A stretch of DNA of 64,000 nucleotides from Primula veris (lineage: Eukaryota; Streptophyta; Magnoliopsida; Ericales; Primulaceae), in NCBI GenBank assembly GCA_963682055.1, contig OY821749.1, positions 625,001 to 689,000 of the forward strand, read 5' to 3'. Position 1 is the first letter of the stretch, and every line of letters begins with the position of its first letter. The notes under the pieces were generated by a model, which was not told the DNA's origin, ran no database searches, and was given only the letters and a program-made list of their open reading frames with translations. Position numbers and translations under genes: made by a program. Of this stretch, positions 36,470 to 49,817 are shown piece after piece.

Positions 36470-36751
36470 CTAAATATCATAGATCTTCGTATCAGCTTTT
36501 AGGTTCCTGTAACTAAAAGTTGATACTCTATTTTCGAAAATATTTCTCATAGATGACATATTCTTCTTCTTTTTTCCACATAACACGAGATTTGAAATGA
36601 AGTTGCTTCTTCTAGACCTCATATTTGTCATATGATCTCTAGGATTTACAGAGTTTCCATTCCCGATTCTGCGAAAATACTCAATCTCGTCTATCACAAG
36701 GGAAGCAAAGGTGCCTCGTGTGCCTATCTCAACTAAGCGAAGTGAGCTCAT
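36470..36751 (-). CDS. Small uncharacterised protein, 93 aa
   Basis: I take the start at 36751 (MSSLRLVEIGTRGTFASLV) rather than the upstream ATG of the longer frame, because a TATATATA stretch (36790-36815) sits just upstream and would be promoter. The beginning TRGTFASLVIDEIEYFRRI looks like a small plant-specific family with a conserved GTRGT.ASLV..EIEYF core, from memory and not checked. The remainder is basic (GKKKKN). There is no signal peptide or membrane segment. It lies convergent with the kinase gene and downstream of the phospholipase gene. Confidence 0.55.
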   Translation of the reverse strand: MSSLRLVEIGTRGTFASLVIDEIEYFRRIGNGNSVNPRDHMTNMRSRRSNFISNLVLCGKKKKNMSSMRNIFENRVSTFSYRNLKADTKIYDI

Positions 36752-37700
36752 ATTACAGGCTATACTTATTTCATTATTTGGTGTCGTAAAGAGTATATAT
36801 ATATATATATAGCTTCTAGGTCGTTGGTTAGAAGATTGCTTGAATTTCAATGCAAGTTTTATTTCTGCTCAATGATGCATTCATATGTATCTTTCTTAAA
36901 GTGGTGTGGTGTAAACACTCCTCTTTTTTTTTTAATATAGCTTCTTTTCTCAAGTGTGATGATTGAATGAATATTATTAACTATATATATATATATACTC
37001 CTAAATAATGAAATGCAATTTGACATGAGTAGAGAGGGATAATTTGGTGCATGCGTTGTTGTTATTGGACAAGAAGATGAACTTTTGATTGCTTATAAAA
37101 TAAGCTCACTTTATTTAAACATGTAACACTTCGAAATAGTCTCAAATGTGCATCATTATTATGACTTTGAGCACAAGCCATATACACTTACCTAAAAGTT
37201 ACTCCAGAGATAACCCCCACAACACCACTAGCTATCAAACGAAAAATGTACAAGGAAATTCATTTCGCCTTTCAAAAAACATGTTTCCCGTTTTCTCATT
37301 ATCTCACGTGTAAATTTACATTTTCCCATTTTTTTTCACATTTTCTGTATCGTTTAACTGTTTCCGGATCCCTTCCCTGTAACTAACAGTGGAGTTGCAT
37401 TACTTCCCAATGTCAATCAAGTTAGCGAATTGCAAATGAAAACACACTCGGTGTCTAAATGATCACACAGATACTTTTTGAGTTTCATTATGAGCTGAAG
37501 ACGTTTACTGTAAAGAAGCAAGTCTAAGTATAACATTTCATAGGCCTCAAAATTTGATTGGTAAGTTAGAATACCACTTATTTTACCCATACATCTGTAT
37601 TCACCTCTCTTCCTCTTTGTTTTCTATATTCTTTATTTCTATCAAATCTTTTGGATTTTTTACATTTACCATTTACATATGTTAACTATCAACAAAATTG
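36752..37700. other. Intergenic DNA between the small gene and phospholipase A I
   Basis: TA-dinucleotide runs occur near 36797-36811 and 36983-36995. The small gene's presumed promoter and the phospholipase 3' UTR lie here. No other gene seen. Confidence 0.5.
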
Positions 37701-40700
37701 TTACGGTATACTCGGAAGATGACACGAATACCTCAGCTTCCGATGTGAAGCAAGAGCATGTTGGAGGGCAACATCTACTCTCTCACCTTCTCTAAACAAC
37801 GATTCATATAACAAACGCACGAATTGAGACAGCTCTTCTTCATCATCATCCCAAAATCCGATTGACCGCTCCCCACTTATCTCAGGCTCACTATCCTCCC
37901 AGTCGCTGACTGGACTAACGGGTTCTATGTCATCATCCTCAACTTCATCGCCAATCTCAAACTTGCCATTTTCTAAAGCGGTGAAATCTCCTGATCCGTG
38001 AAACGTAGTCAACTGCATTTCTTGTGGTTCGACAGAGGAGCATATAACGGCTTTTGCACCAGAGTCTAGAAATGATTTTATCAGAGGCGGGATTGGACCA
38101 TATGTTCCTGTGCATATTACTATCCTGTCCCTCCACGCTCCAACCTATCAACAAAAGAAAAAACATTATCGTGGCTCATCTATAAATCCAAAAGAAATAC
38201 TAGAAAACATGGCTCAGTAATCAAAAAAGTACTAATTAAAAGATAAATAACATTTTTTAGCCCCTAAACATTGGTCTTTGTCTCATTTCCGTCCCTATGA
38301 TTTTGTTTTAAACTGTTTTAGTCCTTGAATTTCACAAAATGTGCATTTTTCGTCCCAAAAGCTCAGAGTTAGTTTTCCTATGAAATATAACGATTTTATA
38401 TAGTTTTACAACATATTATAACTTTTCTTCCCAAAATTCATGTCTAATTTCCCAATTATGTAAAATTAAATAGAAGTATTTTTTTTTAAAAGAAGTATAT
38501 AATACTCTTATCTTCAGTGGAAACACTAACGGCATTAGGCGGCTTAAGGAAGAACATGCACAAATGGTACTGAAGCTTGTTAATACAAAAGTCTAAGCAA
38601 AATAAAGGGGTAAAGACTAAACTTTACAGAATAATTAATTAACCCTAACCAAAATCTTGAATAGAGTATTTGAAATCTCACCATCCAACGAATATCATCT
38701 GGCATTAAGTGCATTGATGGAACCGTTCTTCTAAACATGTAAGCACCAATTTCTTGATCATCTTCCATAACCTTCATTGCCAAAAGAAAAAAGAACAGAA
38801 AAAACATGAGTAAAATAGAAAAAACCTCTTAGATGTCAATAACATAGAAGAGATGAATCCCACATGTGAAGGCTTGAAAGATAAAGAGGAAACTTACTTG
38901 TGTTTGTCGTCCTATGTATCGGTGGGCAATGCATCCAATTTGGAAGTATGGTCGACATGCTACTAATTCGGAAAGAGAAGAAATGTTGGTAATGGCCGAT
39001 TTATACTTCCTTTGTCGTCCCCGCATCATTGACAACAAACTAAATTTGACACTTTGCAGAAACTTATCAGCAAGTTCTCCAGGTTCAGCAACCACAAACA
39101 CGTCATTTTGCCAACTATAAAATCAAAAGAAAACAGCAATTAAGGAAACTCATATACTAATTACAGGAAATACTTGTTTATCAAGTTATCAGCTCTTAAG
39201 GATTAAAACACCATGATAATAAATTTAACAAGCTCCTGCCAATCTACATAGATTCGAACAAGTAGAACACCGAAATATCAACATTCACAATTTAGACACA
39301 AGATTAGACAAAATCAAACAATTAGTACAACCGCCAATCAAAATTAATGAGTGCTTAATGTTCACAACTTCAACACTGTTCTAATTGTTTAATTTGAAGT
39401 ACATTGCTAGACCAGCTCAATCGAATAATTAGTACATAACACTGCCTTTGACTCGAGTATCTAGTACATGGTGTACCATTTGTTTAATTTTATGTAGATT
39501 GGTTTCTAATTGTACAGGAAAAGAGTATGGTGTATTAATTGTGTAAGTTAATAGGTTTGCTTACACGTTATTAATTTCCCCCATAATTACTGACTAAAGC
39601 AGCATCAGAGAGAAACACTTACCTTAAAATTGAGCCACAAGTATCATTTTGCAAAGCTAAATGTACAACTCCGACCTGTGGCGAATTCTGTAACTTTTCA
39701 TGCAGTGATTTAACCGGCAAAGATAGTTGCCGCGACATTGGAGGGGAATTAGGTGGTGAATTAGTAGTTTTTGCAGATTGAAATCCGTCTAAGCTTAAAG
39801 GTGGAACCAAATCTATTCTACCAAGCCTCTGTGGACCCATATCTGGACTATATAAAAGCGGGGTAGATGGAAAACTCCCGGTAAACAAAGGCGACACGAA
39901 TGGTGTTGGGAATGATGTTCCAGGGACAGCCTTTAAGGTACCTGATACATCGTTTACTAGAGACACTCTTATATTGTTTTCTCCGCAAAATGACTCAAGT
40001 GCCCTCGCATGGTGAAAGATTCTTCCTGAGTCGAGACTGTGAGAAGCTTCTACAAGTAACACATTTCTTCTCCAACCCAGAGATGGGCCATTCTCGTTTG
40101 GAACTGTTGAATGCCAAAAGCAGTCGAGGTCAAAAACAAACAGAGAAATAATTACGCAATAATTTTAGAACATACCACTTTTGTAAACAAAACTATCAGC
40201 TTTAAACAATTAGTACACCTAGCTATTAACTTACAACACACCAATCAACACAAAGTTGAACAGTTGATACATAAAATCGGAATATTAATACAAAGTTAGA
40301 AATCAAGCATTAAAATACATGTGAAAATTGTTAGGTAGGTGTATTTATTGTTAAAATTTGTGTAAATTGGTTTCTTAAATGTGATTTTTGATGGATCTGG
40401 GCAGCGATTGTTTCTAATTATGTATATTCATGATGAATCATGCGTTTTCATAAGGTTTACTAATCGTTAAAAGATGATAGGTGTACAATATTTGATAATT
40501 CCCGTAAATATTAAGGGCTAGCAATGGCAGGTTTGTAACTTTGATTTGACATTGTTGCAACACTGAGCACCTTCGACAGTTTTATATTTTTTATTTGGCA
40601 GCGCAGCACGGGTGAAACACTTTGACAAGTGTTTGTTTATATATGAGTTGATGAGAAATGTCAAAAAAAAACATGTACATATAAACAATAATTATACTAG

Positions 40701-43700
40701 TATTCTTAAGAAGCAGTTTAGAGGCTATACCAGAACCAGAAGGCTTTCCATTAGACATGTTTTGAGACTTCGAGTACTCTGGTAACTTCTCATCAAGCTG
40801 GTTCAGAAGTAGTCTTTCGCAGACATTTTTGAACAGATGTGAGTTGTTTTTTATATAATCTTCAGTTGCAGCCTCTAACTTTAACCATATTGTAGGATCT
40901 GTCTCATCCAGCTCCATATCACAACGTTCATCAACTGTACACCTCAAACATAAAATATTAGCAAAACGCAATTACCGATGGCAATGCATGTCCTTAAAAC
41001 TGCATAAAGTGACAGTTCACGTAAAATTTATGCGTCAAACAGTGATTATAAGAAAAGAAACAAGAAAGGCACCTGGATTAAAGCGGAAATAATGAATTTC
41101 AGGAAGCATTGGAAGCAATGAATTTAAAGCTTCCTCCACCCGATCTACAGAGCAGGCACTCTCAATTAACACCTGCCCAGTATCTAAATAACGCCAACCA
41201 CCCTTCCGCACCTAAGATATTATGTAAACATGTCATAAATCGGGAAAAAGTACTTCTGAAAATTCAAAGAATGAAGAGCCACTCATGCTCTGAACAAGAC
41301 AATACTCTTCATCTCTCATTAAGAGAAGATGAAATAAGTAACAGTGATAACTTTCAGTTAATCATCGTTGATGATAAAACGAGTGATATGATTGTAATCA
41401 AAAGATAATTCTTCACTAGAAACTATGTTAAATTTAAAAAAATATCACACAGAGAGCACTTTTCAGCAAAGTCTAAATGCCCCAAAACCTGTAACTTTTG
41501 GAGAAAGACAAAAATGTAACAACTAACAAATCATTAAAGGAAAAGGGCTGCTTACCTTGGTTGGAACAGACCCGCTACTAACGGAAACTAAACAGTCAAT
41601 TTTTGCATCCGGCCATAAAAGTTGTGCTTCACGTATAGCAAATATTGTAGGATTGTTTGCTACTATAGCTCCATCTTGCCAACGATACAAGTCTGCAGAA
41701 TTTCGGACCAAAGAACATGACATATGAGAGTCGAAAAAAAGTGACAGACTGTCAAATTAATGGTCAAGCCAGTCAGGAGAACATAAAATTACCATCAGAG
41801 AAATCATCAAGATAATATGGAGCCGCAGATGATGCTCTTATAGCTTGCCATATATGATGCTTACAACTTCCAAAATAAGCATTACGTTTGTATCTGACTT
41901 GACTTGTATTGCTACTTCCTACCCCACTTGTAGCTGAGCCTTCCGAAACCGCAAATGGTACCTCGAGAGTGCCAGCCGGGTACTACACTTTGAAACAAAA
42001 AATAAAATCAAATATCGATTTGCATTGCAAAATCAATTATGTACACTAAATATATATATATACATATTAGAAGTTACAGCTACTGTATGTCGATATGAGC
42101 ACATTAATATTTTAACCTGATAGTTGCGGAATATAAAAGGCTGAGCTGGCACAGCGCTAACCAAAGTCGATACAACAAAAACTTTGGGTATACTTTTAGC
42201 TGCCGATTCAATCAAGAGATCTCCATCTTCGTCTGCACACATCTCTTTCAGCAACCTCTCAAACTGATCTGCACTGTGCTGCAAACAAATAATAAATTAA
42301 CGTCTCTTATTACCAATTAGAGATCAACACAAACATTATAGCAACATAATTTCAGTGGCACACGGTGTGTGATTTGCAACTTCTTCAAGAACCCTATACA
42401 CGAGGAGAAATTTGAGAAAAATGAAGTCTACCAGCGAGAAGGGACAGGGTAAAATGATGCTATTAAGATTTAGGGCTTAATTGTCACCAATTTGGAACCA
42501 AGGAAGTTTGGTGCAAGTTATAAATTTAGAGGACTTTTCTCTTATTTTCATAAAACCACTTCAGCAACAATAGAAGCCCTATAAATCAATTATATATAAC
42601 AGCTCCGTGCGAGATAGAAGGGCTCCAAGAAAGAAATCAGCTTTAATATACAGTATACTGCGTTTTAAGTAATGTCTCTTACAGTACCTTTATCAGTTCT
42701 TCATCATTTTTTAACCCAAATTCAATTAAGATATTTAAAAGAAAACGAAAAGTACCATACTCACATTGCCATTGAGTTCCAAAGCTCTGAGATTTAATTT
42801 TGATTGATTTGAAAAAGTAGTTGATTCATCACAAACTTGCAGCAAATTAATGGAAGTATGTGAAAGAAACAGTAGTTATATGAGAATATATCCCGGAGTC
42901 TTATAGAATTCTTTTCATAAAATACAATGCAATAAAGAAAAATTATCAAGAGCTTTGTAATGAAATTACAAATAAAACAGCATCTAGAACTATTTTTTAT
43001 AAAACAAAGAAAGATGGTTGCATACTTTGGATCCATGTACAACCACCCTAAAACTTTGAGATGAGCTTTTGTACAGCTGATCCAACTTCTCTCTCCAAGT
43101 TGCTGCTTCATTATCCTTCGGCACAGGCTCAGCAAACACTAGCTTCCCTGAGTACACCAAAATGATAAATCAAAAAAGCATTCACAACAGGATCCTCAAA
43201 CCACCACTTCGGTGCAAATTTGAAGAGCTTTTGATGAAAATGCGCATAGCAAGCTCTTCATACTTCTTTTATTGCAGGACTATGGCAGAGCTACGATATA
43301 TATAAGGAGCGTGATGAAAAATCTGCAGTGACTGCTTAAGAAGGAAGTGCTGACTATTCTAAAGTGAGCATTCCATACGTACCAAGTTTTTTGTATATCT
43401 CTTCACATTTTTCCAACGACATCTGTTTGATAGCAAGAGCAACAGCAAGCATACCACCAGTTGATGTGCCACATATAAGATCAAAAAGCTCGTGTATCTG
43501 TTTCCCAGTCCCTCTTTCAATTTCCTTTAACATTTGTACAGTTGCCATACCTTTCATCCCACCCCCGTCCATTGCAAGTATACGTAGCCCTTGTTTTGAC
43601 ACGGGTTTAGCTTTAATCGCACGACGTAGGTTCTCATTCTCACCTGAAAAGGGCATATATCTGGCATATGTAATTGAAATGAAATTAAGTGTTTTTCATC

Positions 43701-46700
43701 GCAGAGTAGTAGTGAGAGAAACGAACCAAGAATTGCCAGAGCACGAGCAGCAGCTTTACTGACACGTGGCTCAGTTGCAACTGTAAGCCGTAGAAGAAGC
43801 TCCCTCAAACTCTCTGAAGTGACAAGCGTACGGCGATTCTCCAAGCAAAAGGCTAGATTTCCAACCACTAGTAAAGCTAACTTTTGCACCTGATAAAAAG
43901 CAACCATGCATATCAGATATGGAAATTTTACTGTTGTGTATACTAAACCTATCATGAACTTTCAACTTTGAACATTAACCTGTCCTTTTTTTACGTTTGA
44001 TACACTAACATAGATTAAATTAGCAAACAATGTAACTCAGTCTAATATAAAGAAAACCTCACATTTTTATGGTCACTTCCGTATATTAACCCATTGGTCA
44101 ATTCACTCTTTTACATCAAACAGCATGCTAATCTTTCATAGGAGTTTACTGATTGAACAACAAAAATTTAAGTTATGGGACTAATTACAAAATATTATAG
44201 GTTGGTAAACCAAATCGAGAAAATGTAATAGGTTGGTGTACGAAACATAAAAAAAAAAAAAACTAAATCGAAAGATTTACCTCGGGTTTTTTATGGGCAC
44301 ATAAGGTTTTTAAAGATTTTAAAATATCCTTGGTCATCATCTTTTGAGCCACCGTATCAGATGCAAATGCCAATTTAACCATGACTTGCAACACAGAGGT
44401 TAATTCTTCAGGACCAACAGACTTTAATACTCTTTCAATTGGTTGCATAATATCAGATTTCATTAATTGCATCGCCAATGATATATTGGTGGCCAGAGAC
44501 GACAGCGCAGAGCATGCTTGTTCAACCTAAGAGATAATAGTGCACATCTTCGTCATGGAACAATAAAATGGAAAAAAGAGAAGGAGAGAGGGGATAAAAC
44601 CTACAAAGTCTGGATTTTGTTTTACTTACCACATGGCGGTTATCGCTAGTTATCATGCTAATAAGCTGCCTAACAGCATTTTCATCCTTGCCAACGAATA
44701 CATGGTTGCCTTGGTCTTGCATTATCTTTGCCAGAGCAGATGCTAACAATGGGTGATGACAAGAAGAAAAACGGAATATAAGCGAAAAAAAGGCACTCAA
44801 TTTGTGCCGTGACGCACCAAAATAGGAGTTGTTCTCCACCTGACAATAAATAGATGGTGAAGATAGTGGGGTTAACGATTTAGAAAGATCCAAGAGTAGA
44901 GAATCAAACCAAAGAAGATCAAAGACATAAATTAATCTCCCAGAAAACTGAATAACGGCAGTTACCCAACTGCTTGACAGTTATTTTATGTTATATATAT
45001 TAGGATCTGTGTGTATTTTCTCTTTATGTGTGATTAGTAAAACTTTTACTCTAATCTCAGTTTAGTGTGTGGAGAGATTTGGCCTTTAGAAAGCCAATAT
45101 TCCATTCGGTTTGTAATATAATTCCATTTGTGAGTGTTTATTACAAAATCCCGTCTTTCAATTCAGTACCTAGATCTCAACTTTGATAGTTTGCACTGGA
45201 AAATTATACAGAAAGTAACTGAAACGTTACACATAACCACAAATTTATTTATATATACTATTAAACTTGTCATAAAAATAGTAACAAAACTAAAAATGCA
45301 GTACTCTTACTTCTATCTGCACATTCACAGATCTTAGATTTTCATCCGCAACAATTCTGATATTTGCAAGGGACAGGTGACGAAGCTTGCGCAATGGCAA
45401 AATTTCAGGTAGGAACTCAAGAGGGTTACCAAATAATCTAAGAATTTGCAGCTCTGCCATAGCCCTGCAATAAAAGAAGAGACTCTATTTTCACGTAAAA
45501 AATTACCCGAATAACCAGATGCAACTTCTAGTTATCAACATTTAATTTTCACAATAAATGACCTGAAATCAAGTAGAGGCCGAACGAGTTTGTTGTGTTC
45601 GAGTGAAAGTTCAACCAGCTCAACACACTGTCTCAGTTCAACTAGTCACAATTTCAATGAAAAATAAAACCAAAAGTTATGATATGGAATACATGTCTCC
45701 AACACGGCCGGACATTATCGCGTAATTAACTTTAGGAAAAGTAACAGTAATCAATGCCATTTAGAGAGATATCCAGGCTTACCGGGAACTGAAACCAGCA
45801 TATTATAGTCAACACGAAGAACTTTTAACTTTTTCAGATCACCAACCTCAGATGGCAAAACAGAAAGCTTGTTGTTGTCAAGGTATAACTTCTCAAGAAA
45901 CGGCAGTCGAGTCAATTCTACAGGAAGAGCCTGTTGAAATTGAACAGTCGAATAATAACAGAAGAATTCTCTTAAAAGAAGCCCCTCTCAAAAGAGGCCC
46001 AGATTGTCCATACTAATTTAAGATAAAATGATCTTTTACTTCAATACAAAATTTAACACAAACTTCACATCAAAAAGTGATTAGCACTATGTAACCTTAA
46101 CTCCAATCCCTTATCTCACACTCTCTACACTTACCATATGTTACCCTATTCTCAACTCTCCAGATAACAGACAATCCCAACTATTTGACCATATAACCAT
46201 AAATTCCAGTTCACTTAAGACTTAAGAGAGTACTCACAGACAAGACAACCCACATCTGCCGAGACTGAAAAGCCCTCACTTCTAAACTACCAGCATTAGC
46301 AAAACAAAAAAAAAAATGTTTCTCATTTTCCGCAGTACACAACACCAAGACAAATGAAGTTGGAGCGACAAAAACTAAATCTTGAACACCAGATCAACAA
46401 ATTCAATTGCTCGGTCGTTAGTACTTATCAAATAATAGGTTTGTTAATATAACACACTAACGTCAATGAAATCACCTTTACTGCAATCCCTACTCTCACA
46501 AGCTAATCACCTACCATATGTTACCTTATTTATAAAGCTCAACATTTGCCATAGTTACCCTATTCCTACATTTCCAAACAACATACAGTTTCAACTATTT
46601 GACCATATAATAAAAAGATCAATTATTAAAAAAGAACTTACCGACAACCCACAGCTGCACAGACTAACCACGGTAACACTCATCCAATGGTCACTGCACC

Positions 46701-49495
46701 CAGCCACCCCCTCTCCAATACCGTCCTCTTTTGACCCAGCCTTCATAAGCCTTGTCAGCACCCCCACTCCGTCGGTTTGCTGCCCTGAACCTCCTGCCTT
46801 CGACATCACCACCGCCCTCAGAGGATCCCTCCTTTTCACAATCTAAAATTAAAAGAACCAGACTAAATTAGTTTATATTTCTTTTCAGTAAAATCCAAAA
46901 AAAAAAATGCTTTACATATACAGATTTCACATGAAATTAATCTGGAAACTCACAAACGATCGCAAAATTAAAACAAGCTAAACTCAATTCAAAATATTCA
47001 CATGTGATTAATCTGCACTTATCAAAGTACATAACTAACTTCGTAGTAACACCAACATTGTCCATATGACCACGTCAAATCAACTAGACGTTCCTAAATC
47101 CATGAATTATTCACTTCAAACCTATACTAAAACCATACACAACACTGTTCTGCAATTTTTTTCTATTTGATTGAAAAATCTAATAGAAGTCTTGAGTTTA
47201 ACAAAGAAAATCAACTTCAAAACAGCAACAAATTTCTTACAGTAACAAAATTCATTAAAGTTCAAACCAGTAACTTATGTGGCTATGTTGTATTTTTCAT
47301 CTGTGGTATCTTAACCTAAAAAGATTACTGAAATTCACTTCAAACCAGTAACAAAATTCTTACAGTAGCATAATTCACTAAAATTCAAACCAGTAACTTA
47401 TGTGGCTATAGTGTGTCATATGTGGTATCTTACCTTAAAAAAATTAAAGATATTCACTTTCAAACCAGTAACAAATTCATAATGGCTCAAGTTGCTAATG
47501 TTGAGTAGCCTTAAATTCTAAGCTCTATATCGTTTCAATCAACGGTTATTTGTTATGGTCTATCTCTCATATCTAAGCCTATAAGAAATATTGACTTCAA
47601 ACCAGTAACAAAATTCATGCAGATGTAAAAATAATCAAACAGATCAAGTTACTTGCTAGCATTAACTACTCTTATAATTCATTATATGGTCGAATATCAT
47701 TTCCATCAATGGTTAATTGTTACTTCTTTGAAAACACAAACAAAATTCATACAAATTCGAAAACAGTAACTTTTGTGGCTATGGTATTTAAAAAGAAAGT
47801 AAAAATATTCACTTCAAACCAATAACAAAATCCATCACACGGTAACAAATTGACCATTCAGTAATAAAATTCGCCGCATGGTAACAAAATTCATCAAACG
47901 GTAATAAAATCACAAAAAATTAAAACCAGTAACAAAATCATACGGTTACAAATCCACCATACAGTAACAAATTTTAAACCAATAACTTTTTACCAACTTC
48001 AAATCCTACATTAACTCCAATTGCTATTGTCATACTTTTCCATTCAGAAAATAATAATTGTCGAAGCCACAGCCACATTGTCCACGTCATCCACCCCGAG
48101 CTCAAAACTTAATTGTTACTTATCTTATATCAATAATATCGTAACCTAATATCGTCGAATCTCAAATTGTTACTTATCTTTATATACTCATATCTGTAAT
48201 ACCATAGCCTCTATATATACATACATATATCTATACTATTACTTTATGTCAACACCCCTTGTGAAGCCTTGAAACAACTATTTACAAAAAAAACCCTTCA
48301 ATTACACAAATTGCAAATAAAATAAATACTAAATAAAACTGCTATGTTACGTTAACTGTCATCCCACTTTCAAATTCATTTGTCTAATAGGTTTCTCTCT
48401 CCTCTTCTCTCCCTATCTCTCCAATTTTTCTACTATTCCAGGTATGAAAACTTCATTTTTTTTCCAATAATATTATTGTTATTAATTTATGTGATTTCAA
48501 TTGTATGGTTGTCAAGTTTATATTCGATTTAATTAGTATCTATGAATATAGGTTTCCGTCAGGCCAACGCATCGCGTGGGCAGGTCTGCTAGTACAGTAC
48601 TATATACAATAATATTTCCGAAAAATACCCTTGCTAAGTAAACAAATTACAAAAAACATATCCAACACTTGCCAGATATATACATACACACATACCTTCA
48701 AACCGACCCCGACATTGTCCACGTCATCCATCCCGAGCTCAACGCTTAATTGTTACTTATCTTAATTGTTACCTTCAAAGAGAGGGCGAAATTATCCACG
48801 TCGAATCACAAATTATTACTTAATCTTTATATACTCATATCTATAATACCATAGCCTTTATATATACATACATATATACACAGTAATATTTCCGAAAAAT
48901 ACCCATTCTAAGTAAACAAATTACAAAAAACATATCCAACACTTTCCAGATATACATACACACATACCTTCAAACCGAACCCGACATTGTCCACGTCATC
49001 AACACCGAGTTCAACAGTTATTTGTTACATACATATAAACACATACATGCATACATACATACATTGTCCACGTCATCAACCCGGAGCTCAAATCGTTAAT
49101 CGTCTTATACTACTATCGGACATTAAATAGAGATAGATAGAGAAATAAAGGACCTTCAACCCGACGGAAACGCGGTCGACGTCATCAAGACGGAGATCGA
49201 CAGAGACGGAATCACGGGGAGACGGGATGGAAACCATGATCTCAGACTGAAGACGTAAAGCGGTAGTATCCTCGTCATCACCGCCATTCCAATCAACCTC
49301 GATCCGAAAACCTAACTGACAATCACCGTCATCCATGGCAGTGGAAGAGGAAGATCGGTTCGACGATCCGTCAAAAGATGATGTGGAAGATGAAGTGGAG
49401 GAGGGGGAAAAGTCATAATAAGCGTCTTCGGTACCGTAATTTAGGGTGACGTGGAAGCTCTCAGAAGGTCTTTTCCAACCCAATCCCCATGACAT
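37701..49495 (-). CDS. PLA I: Patatin-related phospholipase A I, LRR/ARM-patatin (19 exons)
   Basis: Orthologue of Arabidopsis pPLA-I (At1g61850), 1329 aa. Minus-strand exons: 49495-49154, 46842-46642, 45930-45783, 45641-45563, 45464-45311, 44839-44630, 44526-44281, 43889-43727, 43643-43383, 43147-43026, 42278-42117, 41982-41793, 41692-41556, 41211-41073, 40934-40731, 40103-39623, 39114-38898, 38771-38682, 38144-37701. Phases agree throughout. Order: MSWGLGWKRPSE N-terminus, leucine-rich repeats (exons 3-5), ARM-like repeats (6-8), patatin domain (9-13), acidic C-terminal region. The active site is complete: DGGGMKG 540-546, GTSTGG with Ser575, and Asp766 in DGAIVANNP. The family releases fatty acids from membrane lipids. 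The donor after exon 1 (AAG/GTCCTT) is weak, so that junction is the least certain. Confidence 0.93.
46080..46670. repeat. Exon 2 end of phospholipase A I duplicated into intron 2
   Basis: The exon 2/donor region (46630-46680) and following intron (46480-46630) recur at about 46080-46280: ACCATATGTTACC, CAACTATTTGACCATATAA, then GACAACCCACAGCTGC against GACAACCCACATCTGC. On the minus strand the copy still shows a donor-like CTGTGAGTACTC. Confidence 0.7.
47150..47990. repeat. Degenerate tandem repeats in phospholipase intron 1
   Basis: Many imperfect copies of a CTTCAAACCAGTAACAAAAT-like motif recur (for example 47212, 47337, 47457, 47593 and 47812), with ATTCATACAG- and GTGGCTATGG-type satellites. 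No coding meaning. Confidence 0.7.
48060..49110 (-). repeat. Tandem copies of phospholipase exon 1 3' end in intron 1
   Basis: At least four copies of the exon 1 end lie near 48066-48115, 48694-48750, 48967-49025 and 49064-49105. On the minus strand they read GTTGAGCTCGGGATGGATGA-like, matching the exon's VDLRLDDVDRVSVGLK as VELGMDDVDNVGVGLK and variants. Two copies end AAG/GTATGTGTG, a better donor than the exon's own. Longer direct repeats (about 48146-48765 with the Helitron, and 48797-49030) carry them. Confidence 0.85.
48230..48592 (+). mobile_element. Non-autonomous Helitron, 363 bp
   Basis: The 5' end TCTATACTATTA and the 3' end CTAG follow Helitron rules; insertion is between A (48229) and T (48593) without target duplication. 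The hairpin GCCAACGCATCGCGTGGGC ends about 7 bp before CTAG. The tandem copy at 48850-48900 shows the same flanks joined without the element, so the empty site is visible in this window. No Rep/helicase is encoded. Confidence 0.92.
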
Positions 49496-49700
49496 TATCG
49501 ATCTTTTTTCTTTCTTTCTTTTTATTTATAAATACATACAAATATTATGTATCTATATTTATATGTGTGGAGTTTAGTAGTATAGAGAGAGAGAGAGAGT
49601 TTGTAGAGAGAGAGAGAAACTGAATTAAATCAAGGAGAAGAAGATATCAACGGTGTCGTTTCGTGTTTAATTCTCTTTTTTTTTATTATTTCTTAATTTA
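49496..49700 (-). promoter_or_regulatory. GA-rich leader/promoter region of phospholipase A I
   Basis: Upstream of the minus-strand ATG lie CT-rich runs on that strand (GAGAGA tracts at 49583-49617 on the plus strand), typical of plant core promoters and leaders, and a TATAAATA-like run near 49525. The transcription start is not determined. Confidence 0.4.
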
Positions 49701-49817
49701 CCTTCTTTGTTTCTTTCTTTATTTATAGTGGCATGTACCGTTCGAATTTACGTACCAATTTAGTAATTACTTAACATTTAAGTCTTATTATAAATTATAT
49801 CCATTTATCAATTATAT

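Noticed and set aside
38221..38480. Possible transposon in a phospholipase intron (TTTAGCCCCTAAACATTGG and similar)
   Set aside because: It resembles common dispersed sequence, but I could not find termini or a target duplication.
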